Below, piece after piece: positions 17,371 to 29,963 of a stretch of DNA of 64,000 nt. The stretch spans positions 22,618-86,617 of the forward strand of contig JAIXXF010000031.1 of the NCBI GenBank assembly GCA_027490925.1, written 5' to 3'. The notes beneath the pieces were generated by a model. It ran no database searches, was not told the DNA's origin, and was given only the letters and a program-made list of their open reading frames with translations. This DNA is from Comamonadaceae bacterium. Lineage in GTDB: Bacteria > Pseudomonadota > Gammaproteobacteria > Burkholderiales > Burkholderiaceae_C. The translations under genes and the position numbers were made by a program. Positions within the stretch are counted from its first letter, which is position 1. The number at the start of each line of letters is the position of its first letter.

Positions 17371-17919
17371 ATGGCCGCCACCCGAGCCCGCCCTGTGCCG
17401 ACCGCTTCAGTGCCGGTGTGGGACCTGTTCGTGCGCCTCTTCCATTGGGGTTTGGTGGGCTGCGTGCTCACCAACTACTTTTGGCTGGACGATGGAGAAG
17501 ACCTGCACCAGTGGCTGGGCTATGCGGCTTCTGCGCTGGTGGTGGCGCGCACCGTATGGGGCTTTGTGGGCACACGCCACGCGCGCTTCAGCCAGTTCTT
17601 TCCCACACCGTCGCGCTTGCGGCGCCATGTGGCGGCTTTGCTGGCGGGCCGACACGAGTTCCATGAAGGCCACAACCCGCTGGGCGCGTTGATGATGCTC
17701 GCGTTGATGGCCACGGTGCTGGCGCTCGGCCTGACCGGGTGGATGCAGACGCTGGACGCGTTCTTTGGCGATGCCTGGTTGCAAGACGCGCACGAGTGGC
17801 TGGGCAGCGCCTTGATTGCTTTGGCTTTTGTGCACGCATTGGCCGCGATCGCCATGGGCCGCTGGGAGCGCACCTATTTGGTTCGGGCCATGGTCACCGG
17901 TCGCAAAGAACGCTGGTGA
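17371..17919 (+). CDS. cytochrome b561-type membrane protein
   Basis: A 182-residue inner-membrane diheme cytochrome b. It has four hydrophobic helices (about 24-42, 50-68, 105-125, 145-163). Histidines on them (LFHWGL, LHQWLGY, HEWLG, FVHALAAI) are placed as in the prokaryotic cytochrome b561 domain. It likely passes electrons between quinol and a periplasmic partner; the PepSY protein five bases upstream is the obvious candidate. A strong hairpin terminator follows at 17977. Confidence 0.85.
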   Translation: MAATRARPVPTASVPVWDLFVRLFHWGLVGCVLTNYFWLDDGEDLHQWLGYAASALVVARTVWGFVGTRHARFSQFFPTPSRLRRHVAALLAGRHEFHEGHNPLGALMMLALMATVLALGLTGWMQTLDAFFGDAWLQDAHEWLGSALIALAFVHALAAIAMGRWERTYLVRAMVTGRKERW

Positions 17920-17976
17920 CCTGAGCGGCCGACCCCCTTGCGGCGACTGGCGAAGCGCACCGGCCCCGCACCACGC

Positions 17977-18015
17977 AAAACGGCTGGCGAAAGGCATTCG
18001 CCAGCCGTTTTTTTT
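17977..18015. terminator. bidirectional rho-independent terminator
   Basis: A perfect 15-base-pair stem (17977-17991 with 17997-18011) has a five-base loop and is flanked by A-run and T-run. It sits between the convergent cytochrome b and rhlE genes and can serve both strands. Confidence 0.93.
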
Positions 18016-18065
18016 TGGGCGCAAGCCCCCAGGTCGCGGCCAGGCCTTGGCCGGGACCGTGGGTG

Positions 18066-19754
18066 TCAGCGGCCGAACGAGCGGCCGGGGCCGCCCTGGC
18101 CGCGCGGGCCAAAGCCGCCGCCACCGCCCGAGCGGTTGGGGCGCCCGCCGCCACCGCCCCGGCGGCCACGCTCGGCCATGCTGTCGATGCTGGTGCGCAG
18201 CGGGTCGGGCTGGTTCGTTGGGCCGCCACCGGCGTGCCGACCACCGCCCTGGCCACGGTGCGGCGCGTCGCCGTAACCGCCGCCGTGGTGACGGGGTTGG
18301 CGTGGCGGCTGGCCGTCGTTCACAAACCCGCGCGGCGGCTGGTCCCTGAGCGAGGGCTGGGCGGCGCGGCCATTGGCCTGCGCCGGGCGACCTTGGCCTC
18401 GGCCCTGGCCGCCGCCGTTGCCTTGCCCACCGCCGTTGCCGTTACCGTTGCCGCGGCCGCCTTGGCCAGCCTTGTTGTCGCGCATGCGCTGCATCATCTC
18501 GGTGCGGGCGGCTTTGGCGGCGGCTTGCATCACCTCGCGGCTCGGCGGTTTGCCCAGGCCACCCCAGATGGTCTGACGGCCCATGGCCAATGGCTCGGCT
18601 TTTTCACCCGGTTCCGGGCCAAAGCCTTCGACCGGCTGCACCGGGATCTGCTGCTTGGTGAAGCGCTCGATGTCCTGCATGAAGCCTTCTTCGTCCAGAC
18701 ACACCAGGTTCACCGCCTCGCCGCTGTTGCCCGCCCGGCCGGTGCGGCCAATGCGGTGCACGTAGTCTTCCGATACGTTGGGGATTTCGTAGTTCACCAC
18801 GTGCGGGAGTTCGTCGATGTCGATGCCGCGGGCAGCGATGTCGGTCGCCACCAGCGCGCGCACCTCGCCGCTTTTGAAGCCCGCCAGGGCCTGGGTGCGG
18901 GCGCCCTGGCTCTTGTTGCCGTGCAGCGCCATCGCCGTGATGCCGTTTTTCTCCAGAAACTCGGCCACGTTGTTGGCCCCGAACTTGGTGCGGGTGAACA
19001 CCAGCACCTGGCTCCAGTTGCGCTCTTTGATGATGTGGGCGAGCAGGGCTTTCTTCTTGCCGCGGCCCACAGGGTGGATCACTGGGGTGATGCGTTGCAC
19101 CGTGGTGTTGCGCGGCGTGACTTGGATGTGCAGCGGGTCGTGCAGCAGGCCTGCGGCCAGGTCGCGGATCTCGTCGCTGAAGGTGGCCGAGAACAGCAGG
19201 CTCTGCTTGTCGCGCGGCACCAGTGCCAGCACCTTCTTCACGTCGTGGATGAAGCCCATGTCAAGCATGCGGTCGGCTTCGTCCAACACCAGCACTTCCA
19301 CGGTAGACAGGTCTAGCATGCCTTGCTGCGATAAGTCCAGCAGGCGGCCAGGCGTGGCGACCAAAATGTCCACGCCGCTTTTGAGCTTGCTGATCTGCGG
19401 GTTCATGCCCACACCGCCAAAAATCACGGTGGATTTGAGGTTCAGGTATTTGCCGTATTCGCGGGCCGACTCTTCCACCTGCGCCGCCAGCTCGCGGGTC
19501 GGGGTCAGCACCAAGGCGCGAACGCCGACGCCGCCAAACTTGTTTTTCACCCCGTCGTTGACCGACAGGATCTGCAAGATGGGCAGCATGAACGCGGCGG
19601 TTTTGCCGGTGCCGGTCTGGGCGCCACCGAGCAGGTCGCGGCCTTCCAGCACCGACGGGATGGCCTGGGCCTGGATGGGGGTGGGGGTCTCGTAGCCCTG
19701 CTCGCGCACGGCTTTCACAATGGCCGGGGCCAGGTTCAGTTCTTCAAAGGTCAT
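18066..19754 (-). CDS. rhlE: DEAD-box ATP-dependent RNA helicase
   Basis: A 562-residue RhlE-type helicase that remodels structured RNA in ribosome assembly and RNA decay. Motifs are complete: Q motif [49 protein letters not shown] and [10 protein letters not shown]. From about residue 430 the protein becomes an RG/GN/GQ-rich low-complexity tail, an RNA-binding extension typical of Burkholderiales homologues. The GC-rich repeats in the tail create long shadow frames on the other strand. Confidence 0.95.
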   Translation of the reverse strand: MTFEELNLAPAIVKAVREQGYETPTPIQAQAIPSVLEGRDLLGGAQTGTGKTAAFMLPILQILSVNDGVKNKFGGVGVRALVLTPTRELAAQVEESAREYGKYLNLKSTVIFGGVGMNPQISKLKSGVDILVATPGRLLDLSQQGMLDLSTVEVLVLDEADRMLDMGFIHDVKKVLALVPRDKQSLLFSATFSDEIRDLAAGLLHDPLHIQVTPRNTTVQRITPVIHPVGRGKKKALLAHIIKERNWSQVLVFTRTKFGANNVAEFLEKNGITAMALHGNKSQGARTQALAGFKSGEVRALVATDIAARGIDIDELPHVVNYEIPNVSEDYVHRIGRTGRAGNSGEAVNLVCLDEEGFMQDIERFTKQQIPVQPVEGFGPEPGEKAEPLAMGRQTIWGGLGKPPSREVMQAAAKAARTEMMQRMRDNKAGQGGRGNGNGNGGGQGNGGGQGRGQGRPAQANGRAAQPSLRDQPPRGFVNDGQPPRQPRHHGGGYGDAPHRGQGGGRHAGGGPTNQPDPLRTSIDSMAERGRRGGGGGRPNRSGGGGGFGPRGQGGPGRSFGR

Positions 19755-20119
19755 GGGTGAGCGCCCGTCTCGGACGCCTGGAACCGGCCTGTCGGGGCGT
19801 GTGCAACGCCGCGTCAGTCAAAGGCCGGTGGGTTTCAGGGTGGGCAAGTGGCCAACCGGAGGTCGGTGGCGCTGCCCCAGCAAGATGCTGACGTACAGGT
19901 CACTGATGCCTGCACGGGGCGGATTGTCGCACGTTGCGGCGCCAGTGAACCGGCAGCCACCCGCCGTTGTGTGGCCCCGGGCGTGACATTGGCCCGATAA
20001 TCCACTATCCCCGGCGTTGATTCCCGACATCTGCCGCAGGCCCTGTGCCCGCGCGCCGACCCCGCCACGCCAGGCCCCTTGGTCTGCGGCGGCAACCGTT
20101 TTGAAGAGAAAGTGATCCC
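19755..20119. other. intergenic region between divergent rhlE and ettA
   Basis: These 365 bases hold no gene I can support. A GATAAT at 19996-20001 could be a -10 element for ettA, but no convincing -35 is at the right distance. It probably carries both promoters and the rhlE leader. Confidence 0.4.
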
Positions 20120-21781
<1,662 letters not shown>

Positions 21782-21785
21782 GGCG

Positions 21786-23162
21786 TCAGGCCAACGGCAC
21801 CGGGGCGCTGGCCCGGGCGTCGCCCGACTCGGCGCGCAACAGGCGCTGTCGCACCAACTGGATGTTGGCGCGCAGTGCATACAGCTCGTCGGTGAAAGAC
21901 AGCGGCACCGCGATCTGGCCCGCCACCCGGTCGAGTTCGTCGGTCTCTGTGAGCAGCAGGGCGGGTGGGTCGATCCCGTCGTCCAGGCGCTGTTCGATGT
22001 CGCGCAGCTGACCGTACCAGCGAAACACGCGCGAACGCACGCGCAGGTTGTAGAGCGGCGGCACCACCCGGCTCAGCGGCAGCAGCAGCACCAGGATCGC
22101 ACCCAGCGCCAGCCACATCCGGTCGATCAGGTTGGCCAGCCAAAACGGCAGGTAGCGCTGCATCAGCGGCGGACCGTTCTTGATGGTGCGCTCGGCTTGT
22201 TTGGCCACCGGCAGCTCGTTGTGGTCCAAGTTGGGGAACTGCCGCGCGCGGTTGAACCATCCCGCGTCGCTGTGCAGGCTTTGCGCGGTTTGTGAGAACA
22301 GCTGCAGCAGTGCGGGGTGGGTGTCGGCCCGCGTCAGCAACGCCGTGGTGGTGGCCACCATGCGCATGTTTTGCGGCGGCACGTCACCGGCCAAATCCAC
22401 CACGCCCCGGGGCAGGGTGGTGGGCGTCAAGAACGGGAAGCGGCGGGCGTAGGCCTCGCTCTGCGGGAAGTCGAGCAGGCGGATGCCGGGGGCCTGCAGC
22501 AGCAACTGCACCATCACCGATTCCGGGGCCGACGCGAACACCACCGCGTCCAGCTCCCCTGCCAGCAGGGCGGTGACCGCCGGGGTTTGCGACAACTGGC
22601 TGAGTTGGATCTTGCGTGCATCGAGGCGGTTGGCCTCCAGCAGGCGCGCCATCAGGTTGGGCACACCGCTGCCCGCTGTGCCCACGTTCACCCGCAGGCC
22701 CTGCAGCTGTGACAGGTTGCTCAAGGTCCGCGCGCGGAGTCGGCCCTTGGTGGGCTTGGCCAGCGCCGCTTCGCGGTAGAACAACCACAGCGGCTCGACG
22801 AACAGGCTGCCGAGCGATTCGATGTCTTCTTCATCGGCCATTTGGCGTTCGTTGGTGCCGCCCTGCACAAAGCCGAGGTCGACCTGGCCACTGCGCAGCA
22901 GCTCCAGGTTTTCCGACGAGCCCTCGCTGGGCAACAGCTTGACCTCGATGCCGTAGGGCTTCAGGGCGCGTGCGTAGCGCTTGCCAAACTCGTCATAGGC
23001 GCTTTGGGCCGGGCCTGTGGCCAGGGTGACGGTCTTGGGCGGGTTGGGGTTGAGCCACCAGTAGGCCAGCGCCAGCAGGCCAGCTGCGAGCAGCAGAAAG
23101 GGACCGATCGACACCGCCAGATCGCGGAGAGACAGCAGGGTGTTTCGCAGGGCTTTGGGCAT
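21786..23162 (-). CDS. TAXI family solute-binding protein with membrane anchors
   Basis: A 458-residue protein. An N-terminal transmembrane segment (about 17-37) anchors a periplasmic TAXI/NMT1-like domain (about 45-310), recognised by VTLATGPAQSAYDEFG, SEGSSENLELL and DLGFVQGGT. A second hydrophobic segment (about 345-370) leads to a cytoplasmic tail of about 85 residues with a helical RxRxRVFRWYGQLRDIE stretch. TAXI proteins normally supply TRAP transporters, but no TRAP permease is nearby. Membrane-tethered forms with this C-terminal extension are common in Comamonadaceae and their ligand is unknown. It converges with ettA. Confidence 0.85.
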   Translation of the reverse strand: MPKALRNTLLSLRDLAVSIGPFLLLAAGLLALAYWWLNPNPPKTVTLATGPAQSAYDEFGKRYARALKPYGIEVKLLPSEGSSENLELLRSGQVDLGFVQGGTNERQMADEEDIESLGSLFVEPLWLFYREAALAKPTKGRLRARTLSNLSQLQGLRVNVGTAGSGVPNLMARLLEANRLDARKIQLSQLSQTPAVTALLAGELDAVVFASAPESVMVQLLLQAPGIRLLDFPQSEAYARRFPFLTPTTLPRGVVDLAGDVPPQNMRMVATTTALLTRADTHPALLQLFSQTAQSLHSDAGWFNRARQFPNLDHNELPVAKQAERTIKNGPPLMQRYLPFWLANLIDRMWLALGAILVLLLPLSRVVPPLYNLRVRSRVFRWYGQLRDIEQRLDDGIDPPALLLTETDELDRVAGQIAVPLSFTDELYALRANIQLVRQRLLRAESGDARASAPVPLA

Positions 23163-23589
23163 GGCGAAACCTTAGCACGCCCGACCTTGGTTCCCGCTGC
23201 ACGACGGCCAGAGTGGGCGGCCGTTGCCGGGTGGTGTGCGGTGCAGGGGTGTGCGTTGGAGAGGGTGCCGCTGGGCGGTGATGGACGCTGTTGGCCCGTG
23301 TCGTCAGGCCTGTGGCGTGTGTTGGGTGAGCCGGCCGCGGAGGGGCATGGGTCAGCAGCAGCTTTCTAGGGTTTTTGGGTTTTTTGGGCTTTATGGGTTT
23401 TTTCGGCCTTTTGGGCCTTTGGGGCGTCGTCTGGCGGTTTTACAGGCTGAAAATGGCTCTCAACCCTCGTTATCACTGATTGAGTAGCTATGTTTTTGGT
23501 AGCGCCTTCCACCAGGGCGGCATGGGCGCATGGCGCCCTGTGGCCGCGCGGCATGGCCCCACGATGGGGTCCATTCCGGGCGACCCGGG
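23163..23589. other. intergenic region upstream of the TAXI gene and after copA
   Basis: No gene is supported in these 427 bases. It contains a low-complexity G/T tract (23368-23424, repeated GGGTTTTTT and GGGCTTT words) and one copy of the dispersed repeat (23454-23503). It must hold the copA 3' end and the TAXI promoter; no clear terminator hairpin was found. Confidence 0.5.
23454..23503 (+). repeat. dispersed intergenic repeat copy
   Basis: It begins TGGCTCTCAACCCTCGTT and ends TAGCTATGTTTTTGGTAGC. The core GCTATGT-N-TTTGGTAGC is shared with the copy ending at 45088. A 4-base-pair GCTA/TAGC stem is kept. Confidence 0.6.
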
Positions 23590-25929
<2,340 letters not shown>

Positions 25930-26181
25930 GGGGTGGGTTCCGGGGCAAATGAAGGGCGGGTGAAGTCGCAGACCTGTGTGAAACCAAGGGACAGCGCACG
26001 CGCCAAGCCGAAGGGGATGCCCGTGGGCAGCGGCGCAGGGCCCCAATGGATCGGATGCGGTCCGGACAGGTCTGGCATTGGGGTCCGCTCCAGCCACCGA
26101 TTGGTCAGCGACACCCATGCAATTGGCGCCGCGTGGGCGCGTGCCAAGGGGCCCGCACATGTTTTTTTCAAAAACGCTTGC

Positions 26182-26202
26182 AAATGTGAAAAAAACACAT
26201 AT
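26182..26202. promoter_or_regulatory. inverted repeat, AAATGTG-N7-CACATAT, within a promoter
   Basis: AAATGTG (26182-26188), seven A, CACATAT (26196-26202). It lies between and over the putative -35 (26178-26183) and -10 (26200-26205). It shares half-sites and spacing with the perfect palindrome at 26214 and the site at 27410. The half-site resembles that of CRP/FNR proteins, but the spacer is one base short of the CRP consensus. Confidence 0.6.
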
Positions 26203-26213
26203 CATCAGATCCG

Positions 26214-26236
26214 TAAATGTGCACGGTGCACATTTA
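26214..26236. promoter_or_regulatory. perfect 23-base palindrome, probable operator
   Basis: TAAATGTGCAC, one central G, GTGCACATTTA: all 11 arm bases pair. The centre is 33 bases from the centre of the upstream site, about three helical turns. It lies 15 bases before the start codon of the PERAER-repeat gene and downstream of the putative -10, a position suited to repression. Confidence 0.75.
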
Positions 26237-26250
26237 TTCAGGAGAAAACC

Positions 26251-26538
26251 ATGAACCAGTCGAAACTCATCCCCTTGGCCGCCGTGTTGCTGGCCGCCAC
26301 TTTGTCGTCCACCGCATTCGCCAAATCCGAGCGCGGTGAGCGTGCTGAACGTCCTGAGCGTGCAGAGCGCGCAGAACGTGCGGAACGCCCTGAGCGCGCC
26401 GAACGCCCAGAGCGTGCAGAGCGCCCTGAGCGGGCAGAGCGCCCTGAGCGGGCAGAGCGCCCTGAGCGGGCAGAGCGTCCTGAGCGCGCCGAACGCCCAG
26501 AGCGTGCAGAGCGCCCTGAGCGGATCGGCCGCCGTTGA
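26251..26538 (+). CDS. exported PERAER-repeat protein
   Basis: A 95-residue protein of no known family. A clean signal peptide (1-24, ending SSTAFA) is followed by a mature part made almost wholly of the charged hexad PERAER. There are eight hexads, one AERAER spacer and a PERIGRR end. The pattern of alternating Glu and Arg would give a salt-bridged helix or extended rod broken at each Pro. ATG 26251 has AGGAG at 26240-26244. A 45-base segment of the repeat region occurs twice, showing recent DNA-level expansion. It is preceded by a promoter and two matching inverted repeats, so it is likely a regulated real gene, although the repeat keeps all frames open. Confidence 0.7.
   Translation: MNQSKLIPLAAVLLAATLSSTAFAKSERGERAERPERAERAERAERPERAERPERAERPERAERPERAERPERAERPERAERPERAERPERIGRR
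26335..26525 (+). repeat. 18-base tandem repeat array encoding PERAER
   Basis: About ten 18-base units of the CCTGAGCGNGCNGAGCGC type lie in frame. The segment starting at the second CCTGAGCGCGCC is duplicated over about 45 bases, 96 bases further on. Array length is likely to vary between strains. Confidence 0.8.
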
Positions 26539-26620
26539 GCCACGCGTTGCCCGGAACTGATCCCGCCGGGCGGCGTGTGCCCCTTGGGTCACCCCAGACA
26601 CACCAAACACCCCACCCGCC

Positions 26621-27403
26621 ATGACCTCTTCGCTCCAACCCCATCGCGGCACCGCCCAGCTTGGCTGGTGGTGGCTGCTGACCCTCGTTCTGACCGCCCC
26701 GGCGCAGGCCGTGCCGAAATTCGACCCGGTGGGCTTGGACGTGGGCCTGTCTGTGGACTACGCCAACGGCGTCCTGCGCGACCTGCCCGCGGCCCGCGCG
26801 CTGACCACCACCTTGGTGACGCGCTACAACACCGGCGACTGGCAGTTCGGCATCGACCTGCCTTACCTCGTGCTGGAAGAACCTGCGCCCGCCGGCAGTG
26901 CCAACGCCAACGCCAACGCCAAAGTGCGCGGCTGGGGCGACGTGGGCCTGAAGGTGCGCCGCACGCTGTGGGCCAGCAGCCGGCCCACCCAGGGCCTGGA
27001 CCTGACCTTGAAAGTGAAAACCAACACCGGCAACGCCGCGCGTGGCCTGGGCACCGGCGGCACCGACGTGGCCCTGCAACTCGAGGGCTACCGAGCCTTC
27101 GGCGACTGGTTGCTGTTTGGCCATCTTGGCCAGCGCAAGACCGGCGCGTCCGATTTGCTGCCCGCCGCCACCAACCCGGTGTTCACCGAGGTCGGCGTGC
27201 AAAAGCGCTGGGCGCCGGGCACCGACCTCGGCGTGTTCCATAACCACCGGCAGGCCAACGGCCGCAGCGGCCCGTTGTCCGAAGCGACCGCCTTCTACCA
27301 AACCAAATGGGGCACCGATGTCGTGCAGCTGTCTTTGACCAAAGGCTTCACCGACGCCAGCCCGCGCTGGGGTGTGGGGCTGGCCTACACCGTGCGCTTT
27401 TGA
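26621..27403 (+). CDS. predicted outer-membrane beta-barrel protein
   Basis: A 260-residue exported protein with a signal peptide (about 1-30, ending APAQA). The mature chain is a run of amphipathic strands (for example [22 protein letters not shown], shortened here as the [11 protein letters not shown] strand) and ends YTVRF with a C-terminal aromatic, the barrel-insertion signal. It resembles small transporter-annotated barrel proteins in which a solvent stress or phenol pathway is sometimes implied; the ligand is unknown. A short (ANA)n stretch lies near residue 90. It sits 82 bases after the PERAER-repeat gene and 44 before the DUF6502 gene, all on one strand. Confidence 0.7.
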   Translation: MTSSLQPHRGTAQLGWWWLLTLVLTAPAQAVPKFDPVGLDVGLSVDYANGVLRDLPAARALTTTLVTRYNTGDWQFGIDLPYLVLEEPAPAGSANANANAKVRGWGDVGLKVRRTLWASSRPTQGLDLTLKVKTNTGNAARGLGTGGTDVALQLEGYRAFGDWLLFGHLGQRKTGASDLLPAATNPVFTEVGVQKRWAPGTDLGVFHNHRQANGRSGPLSEATAFYQTKWGTDVVQLSLTKGFTDASPRWGVGLAYTVRF

Positions 27404-27409
27404 GGTTGT

Positions 27410-27430
27410 AAATGTGTGAACAGCACATGC
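27410..27430. promoter_or_regulatory. inverted repeat upstream of the DUF6502 gene, AAATGTG-N7-CACATGC
   Basis: AAATGTG at 27410-27416 and CACAT at 27424-27428 are separated by seven bases, the same layout as the two sites before the PERAER-repeat gene. It ends 17 bases before the DUF6502 start codon, suggesting shared control or autoregulation. Confidence 0.6.
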
Positions 27431-27447
27431 GCAGCTAGACTTGTTCC

Positions 27448-28329
27448 ATGAGCATTCCAGACGCCGAACACGACGCTTCAGCCGCTGGCAGCGGCAACGC
27501 CCTGTCGTCTGAGCAGGCCGCCCTGCTGGACACGTTCCGCGCGCTGCTGCGTCCGCTGGCGCAATTGGCGATCTCCAAAGGCGTGACTTACGCGGCGATG
27601 GACGACCTGCTGCGCGCCACCCTAGTTGAAGCCGCCCGGCGCCAGTTCGGAGGCAGCTCTGGCCACGGGCTGGTGAGCCGTGTCAGCACCGCCACCGGCC
27701 TGAACCGCCGCGAGGTCACCCGTTTGGTGTCGCAAACGCCCACAGCGGTCAGCCCCAAACGCTGGCTGGCCGGTGAGGTGTTCACCAAGTGGCTGAGCGA
27801 CGTGGTCTACAAAGACCCGGTGGATGGCAAACCCATGGCTTTGCCCCGACAGGGCGCGGAGCCGAGCTTTGAGGCGCTGGCCTTCGCGATCACCAAAGAT
27901 GTTCACCCCCGCAGTTTGCTGGAGGAACTCTGCCGCCTGGGCATGGCCGCCGTGGACGAGGCCACCGACCGCGTGGTGCTGGTCAAAGACGCCATGGTGC
28001 CGAAAAACGATTTCACCAAGATGGTGGCCTTTGTGGCGGGCAACGTGGGCGACCACCTGCAAGGCAGCGTGGCCAACGTGCTGGGCGATGGCAATGTGCA
28101 CTTTGACCAGGCCATCGTGGCCGACGAGCTGTCAACCGCCTCCATCCACGAAGCCCGGGCGCTGATTCAGCGCCAGTGGCAAACCATGTTCGACGCGCTG
28201 ATCCCGGAGCTCAGCGCGCTGATCGAGCGCGACCAATCCAGCGGTGCGCCGCAAGACCGTCAGATCCGCATTGGTCTGTATTCCTTCGACCGACCCGTGG
28301 GCACCGACGGCACGCCCCTGGGCTCATGA
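27448..28329 (+). CDS. DUF6502 family protein, possible regulator
   Basis: A 293-residue cytosolic protein. Residues 25-130 look like a winged-helix region: LAQLAISKGVTYAAMDDLLR, then HGLVSRVSTATGLNRREVTRL with a GL-NRREV recognition-helix-like segment. Residues 160-275 are helical with no membrane segment or signal. It matches the DUF6502 proteins of Burkholderiales, which have no assigned function and often precede DUF5666 lipoproteins, as here. The HTH-like portion and the inverted repeat just before the gene make a DNA-binding role plausible; this is inference. ATG 27448 has no strong ribosome-binding site. Confidence 0.75.
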   Translation: MSIPDAEHDASAAGSGNALSSEQAALLDTFRALLRPLAQLAISKGVTYAAMDDLLRATLVEAARRQFGGSSGHGLVSRVSTATGLNRREVTRLVSQTPTAVSPKRWLAGEVFTKWLSDVVYKDPVDGKPMALPRQGAEPSFEALAFAITKDVHPRSLLEELCRLGMAAVDEATDRVVLVKDAMVPKNDFTKMVAFVAGNVGDHLQGSVANVLGDGNVHFDQAIVADELSTASIHEARALIQRQWQTMFDALIPELSALIERDQSSGAPQDRQIRIGLYSFDRPVGTDGTPLGS

Positions 28330-28426
28330 CCCATCACCCTCATCAACCTTGTCACCCCGTTTGCCACCGCCGCACGCCTTCGCACTTTTCACACATCCAC
28401 ACGCCACACACCCAGAGGAGAAACCT

Positions 28427-29519
28427 GTGTCCAACCGCCCCACCCACCTGAACGCCCGCGCCACCCGCCAAGCCATCGCCTCCGGCTGTGGCGAACCCGG
28501 CGCGGCAGCGCCCTTCGTGCTCACACGCCGCGGCTTCACGCTGGCGGCCCTGTCGTCCGTCGTGCTCGCCGCATGTGGCGGTGGCGGTGGTGGAGGTGAA
28601 CGGCGGTGCGATCACCACCGACGCGGCCGGTGTGGCCAGCGCCACCGCCAACACCGTGGCGATCCGCAGCGAAATCAAGGGCCCGGTGAGTGCCATCAGC
28701 GGGAATGTGCTCACCATCTTGGGCCAGCAGATCAACATCGTTGCGGGCACGGTGTTCGACGACAGCCTCGGGGGGCTGGCCAACGTCCGCACGAACGACG
28801 TGCTGGAGGTGTATGGCCTGCTGGTCAGCCCGGGCAACTACAACGCGACGCGCGTGGAACGGGTGACACCCACCATGCCCGGCGTGAACGCCAACTTCAA
28901 GCTGCGCGGCGTGGTCGCCAGCCTCAACACCACCAACCGCACCTTCACCATCGGCACCGTGACCGTGGGCTACAACACCCTGAACGTGACGCCGCAAAAC
29001 GGTCAGTTTGTTCGCGCGACCCTGTCCGTGCTGCCCGTGAATGGCGTGTTCCAGGCGACGTCCATCACCAACTCGGCGACCTTGGCGGCCGCGGCGTCCA
29101 ACGGCGTGGAGGCCGAGGTGGAGGGCTATGTCACCGCCTTCGCCAGCGCCACCAGCTTCAGCGTGAATGGGGTGCCGGTGGACGCTCGCAGCGCCTCCCG
29201 CGTGCCCGCATCCGGGTTGGCGCTCGGCGCCGAGGTGGAGGTCAGCGGCACGGTACAAAGCGGTGTGCTGGTGGCCCGCGAGGTCAAGCTGAAAGACCCG
29301 GCCGATGACCAGAAACTGGAAGTCAAGGGCGAGACGTCACTCGTGGACAAACAGGCCAAGACCTTCACCGTGCGTGGCGTCAAGGTCAACTACGGCAGCG
29401 CCACCTTCACCCGAGGCAGCGCCGACGCCCTTGCCAACGGGCAAACGATCGAAGCCAAAGGCGTGCTAGGCAGCGACCGCGTGACCCTGGTCGCCACGGA
29501 AGTGAAGATCGACGCCTGA
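28427..29519 (+). CDS. DUF5666 lipoprotein, reading frame shifted in a glycine run
   Basis: The start is GTG 28427 after AGAGGAG. The first frame encodes a twin-arginine-like lipoprotein signal (TRRGFTLAALSS, lipobox VLAAC with Cys at codon 50, 28574-28576), then a Gly run (28577-28597). In that frame the protein then becomes Arg/His-rich nonsense. The sensible continuation lies in the +1 frame (about 28590-29519, EVNGGAITTD onward). It has repeated OB-like DUF5666 modules such as GPVSAISGNVLTILGQ, GVVASLNTTNRTFTIG and GYVTAFASATSFSVNG. A single extra base in the G-rich run would explain this. It could be a true frameshift mutation, phase variation or a sequencing error. DUF5666 proteins are surface or periplasmic; function unknown. 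Confidence 0.7.
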
Positions 29520-29771
29520 TCCCTTGCTGGGTCAAGGCCTGACCTGACTTGACCTGACTTGGCCACGGCCGCGGCGTTGACTGCAGCATCTGACGCATGG
29601 CCTGACCCCTGGTCCCACGCCACGCGCGGAGGGTAAGGGGGCTGGGCGTCGGTGTCGGCGTTGGTCTGGTTCGCGCGGTGCAAGGCACGCCGCAGCGGCG
29701 GCACGGTGCCTGCAGGGCCTGCCCCCGCGATTCGTTTTACAGTGGGGACGGCGCCACCCAAGGGGAAACAA

Positions 29772-29963
29772 ATGTTTGAGTTCCAATTGCCCGATCTGTC
29801 CTGCGGCCACTGCGTGGCTGCGGTCACCCAGGCGTTGAAAGCCGCCGATCCCGCCGCCACTGTGGCGGTGGATTTGCCCCAGCACACCGTGCAGGTGACC
29901 AGTGGGCTGCCGCGCGCGGCCATTGCCGCTGCCTTGACCGAGGCCGGTTACCCACCGGCATGA
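29772..29963 (+). CDS. heavy-metal-associated domain protein, CopZ-like chaperone
   Basis: A 63-residue cytosolic ferredoxin-like metal chaperone with the HMA motif LSCGHCVAAV (CxxC at residues 11-14) and the usual VDLPQHTVQV and AALTEAGYPP ends. It probably carries Cu(I) to the CopA pump encoded 3.8 kb to the left. ATG 29772 follows AGGGGA. Its last 16 bases overlap the convergent alpha/beta hydrolase gene. The preceding 252-base gap contains a short CCTGACTTGA direct repeat and no recognisable CueR site. Confidence 0.85.
   Translation: MFEFQLPDLSCGHCVAAVTQALKAADPAATVAVDLPQHTVQVTSGLPRAAIAAALTEAGYPPA

Larger units (their letters stand above)
25930..26250. other. divergent intergenic region between copA and the PERAER-repeat gene
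   Basis: These 321 bases encode nothing convincing. The copA-proximal two thirds are GC-rich. The last 90 bases are AT-rich and contain a promoter (TTGCAA 26178-26183, TATCAT 26200-26205, 16-base spacer) and two inverted repeats described separately. Confidence 0.6.

Noticed and set aside
26238..26543. A minus-strand 101-codon frame ([12 protein letters not shown] repeats) opposite the PERAER gene
   Set aside because: It is a consequence of the 18-base repeat keeping all frames open. It has no ribosome-binding site or signal peptide, unlike the + strand gene.
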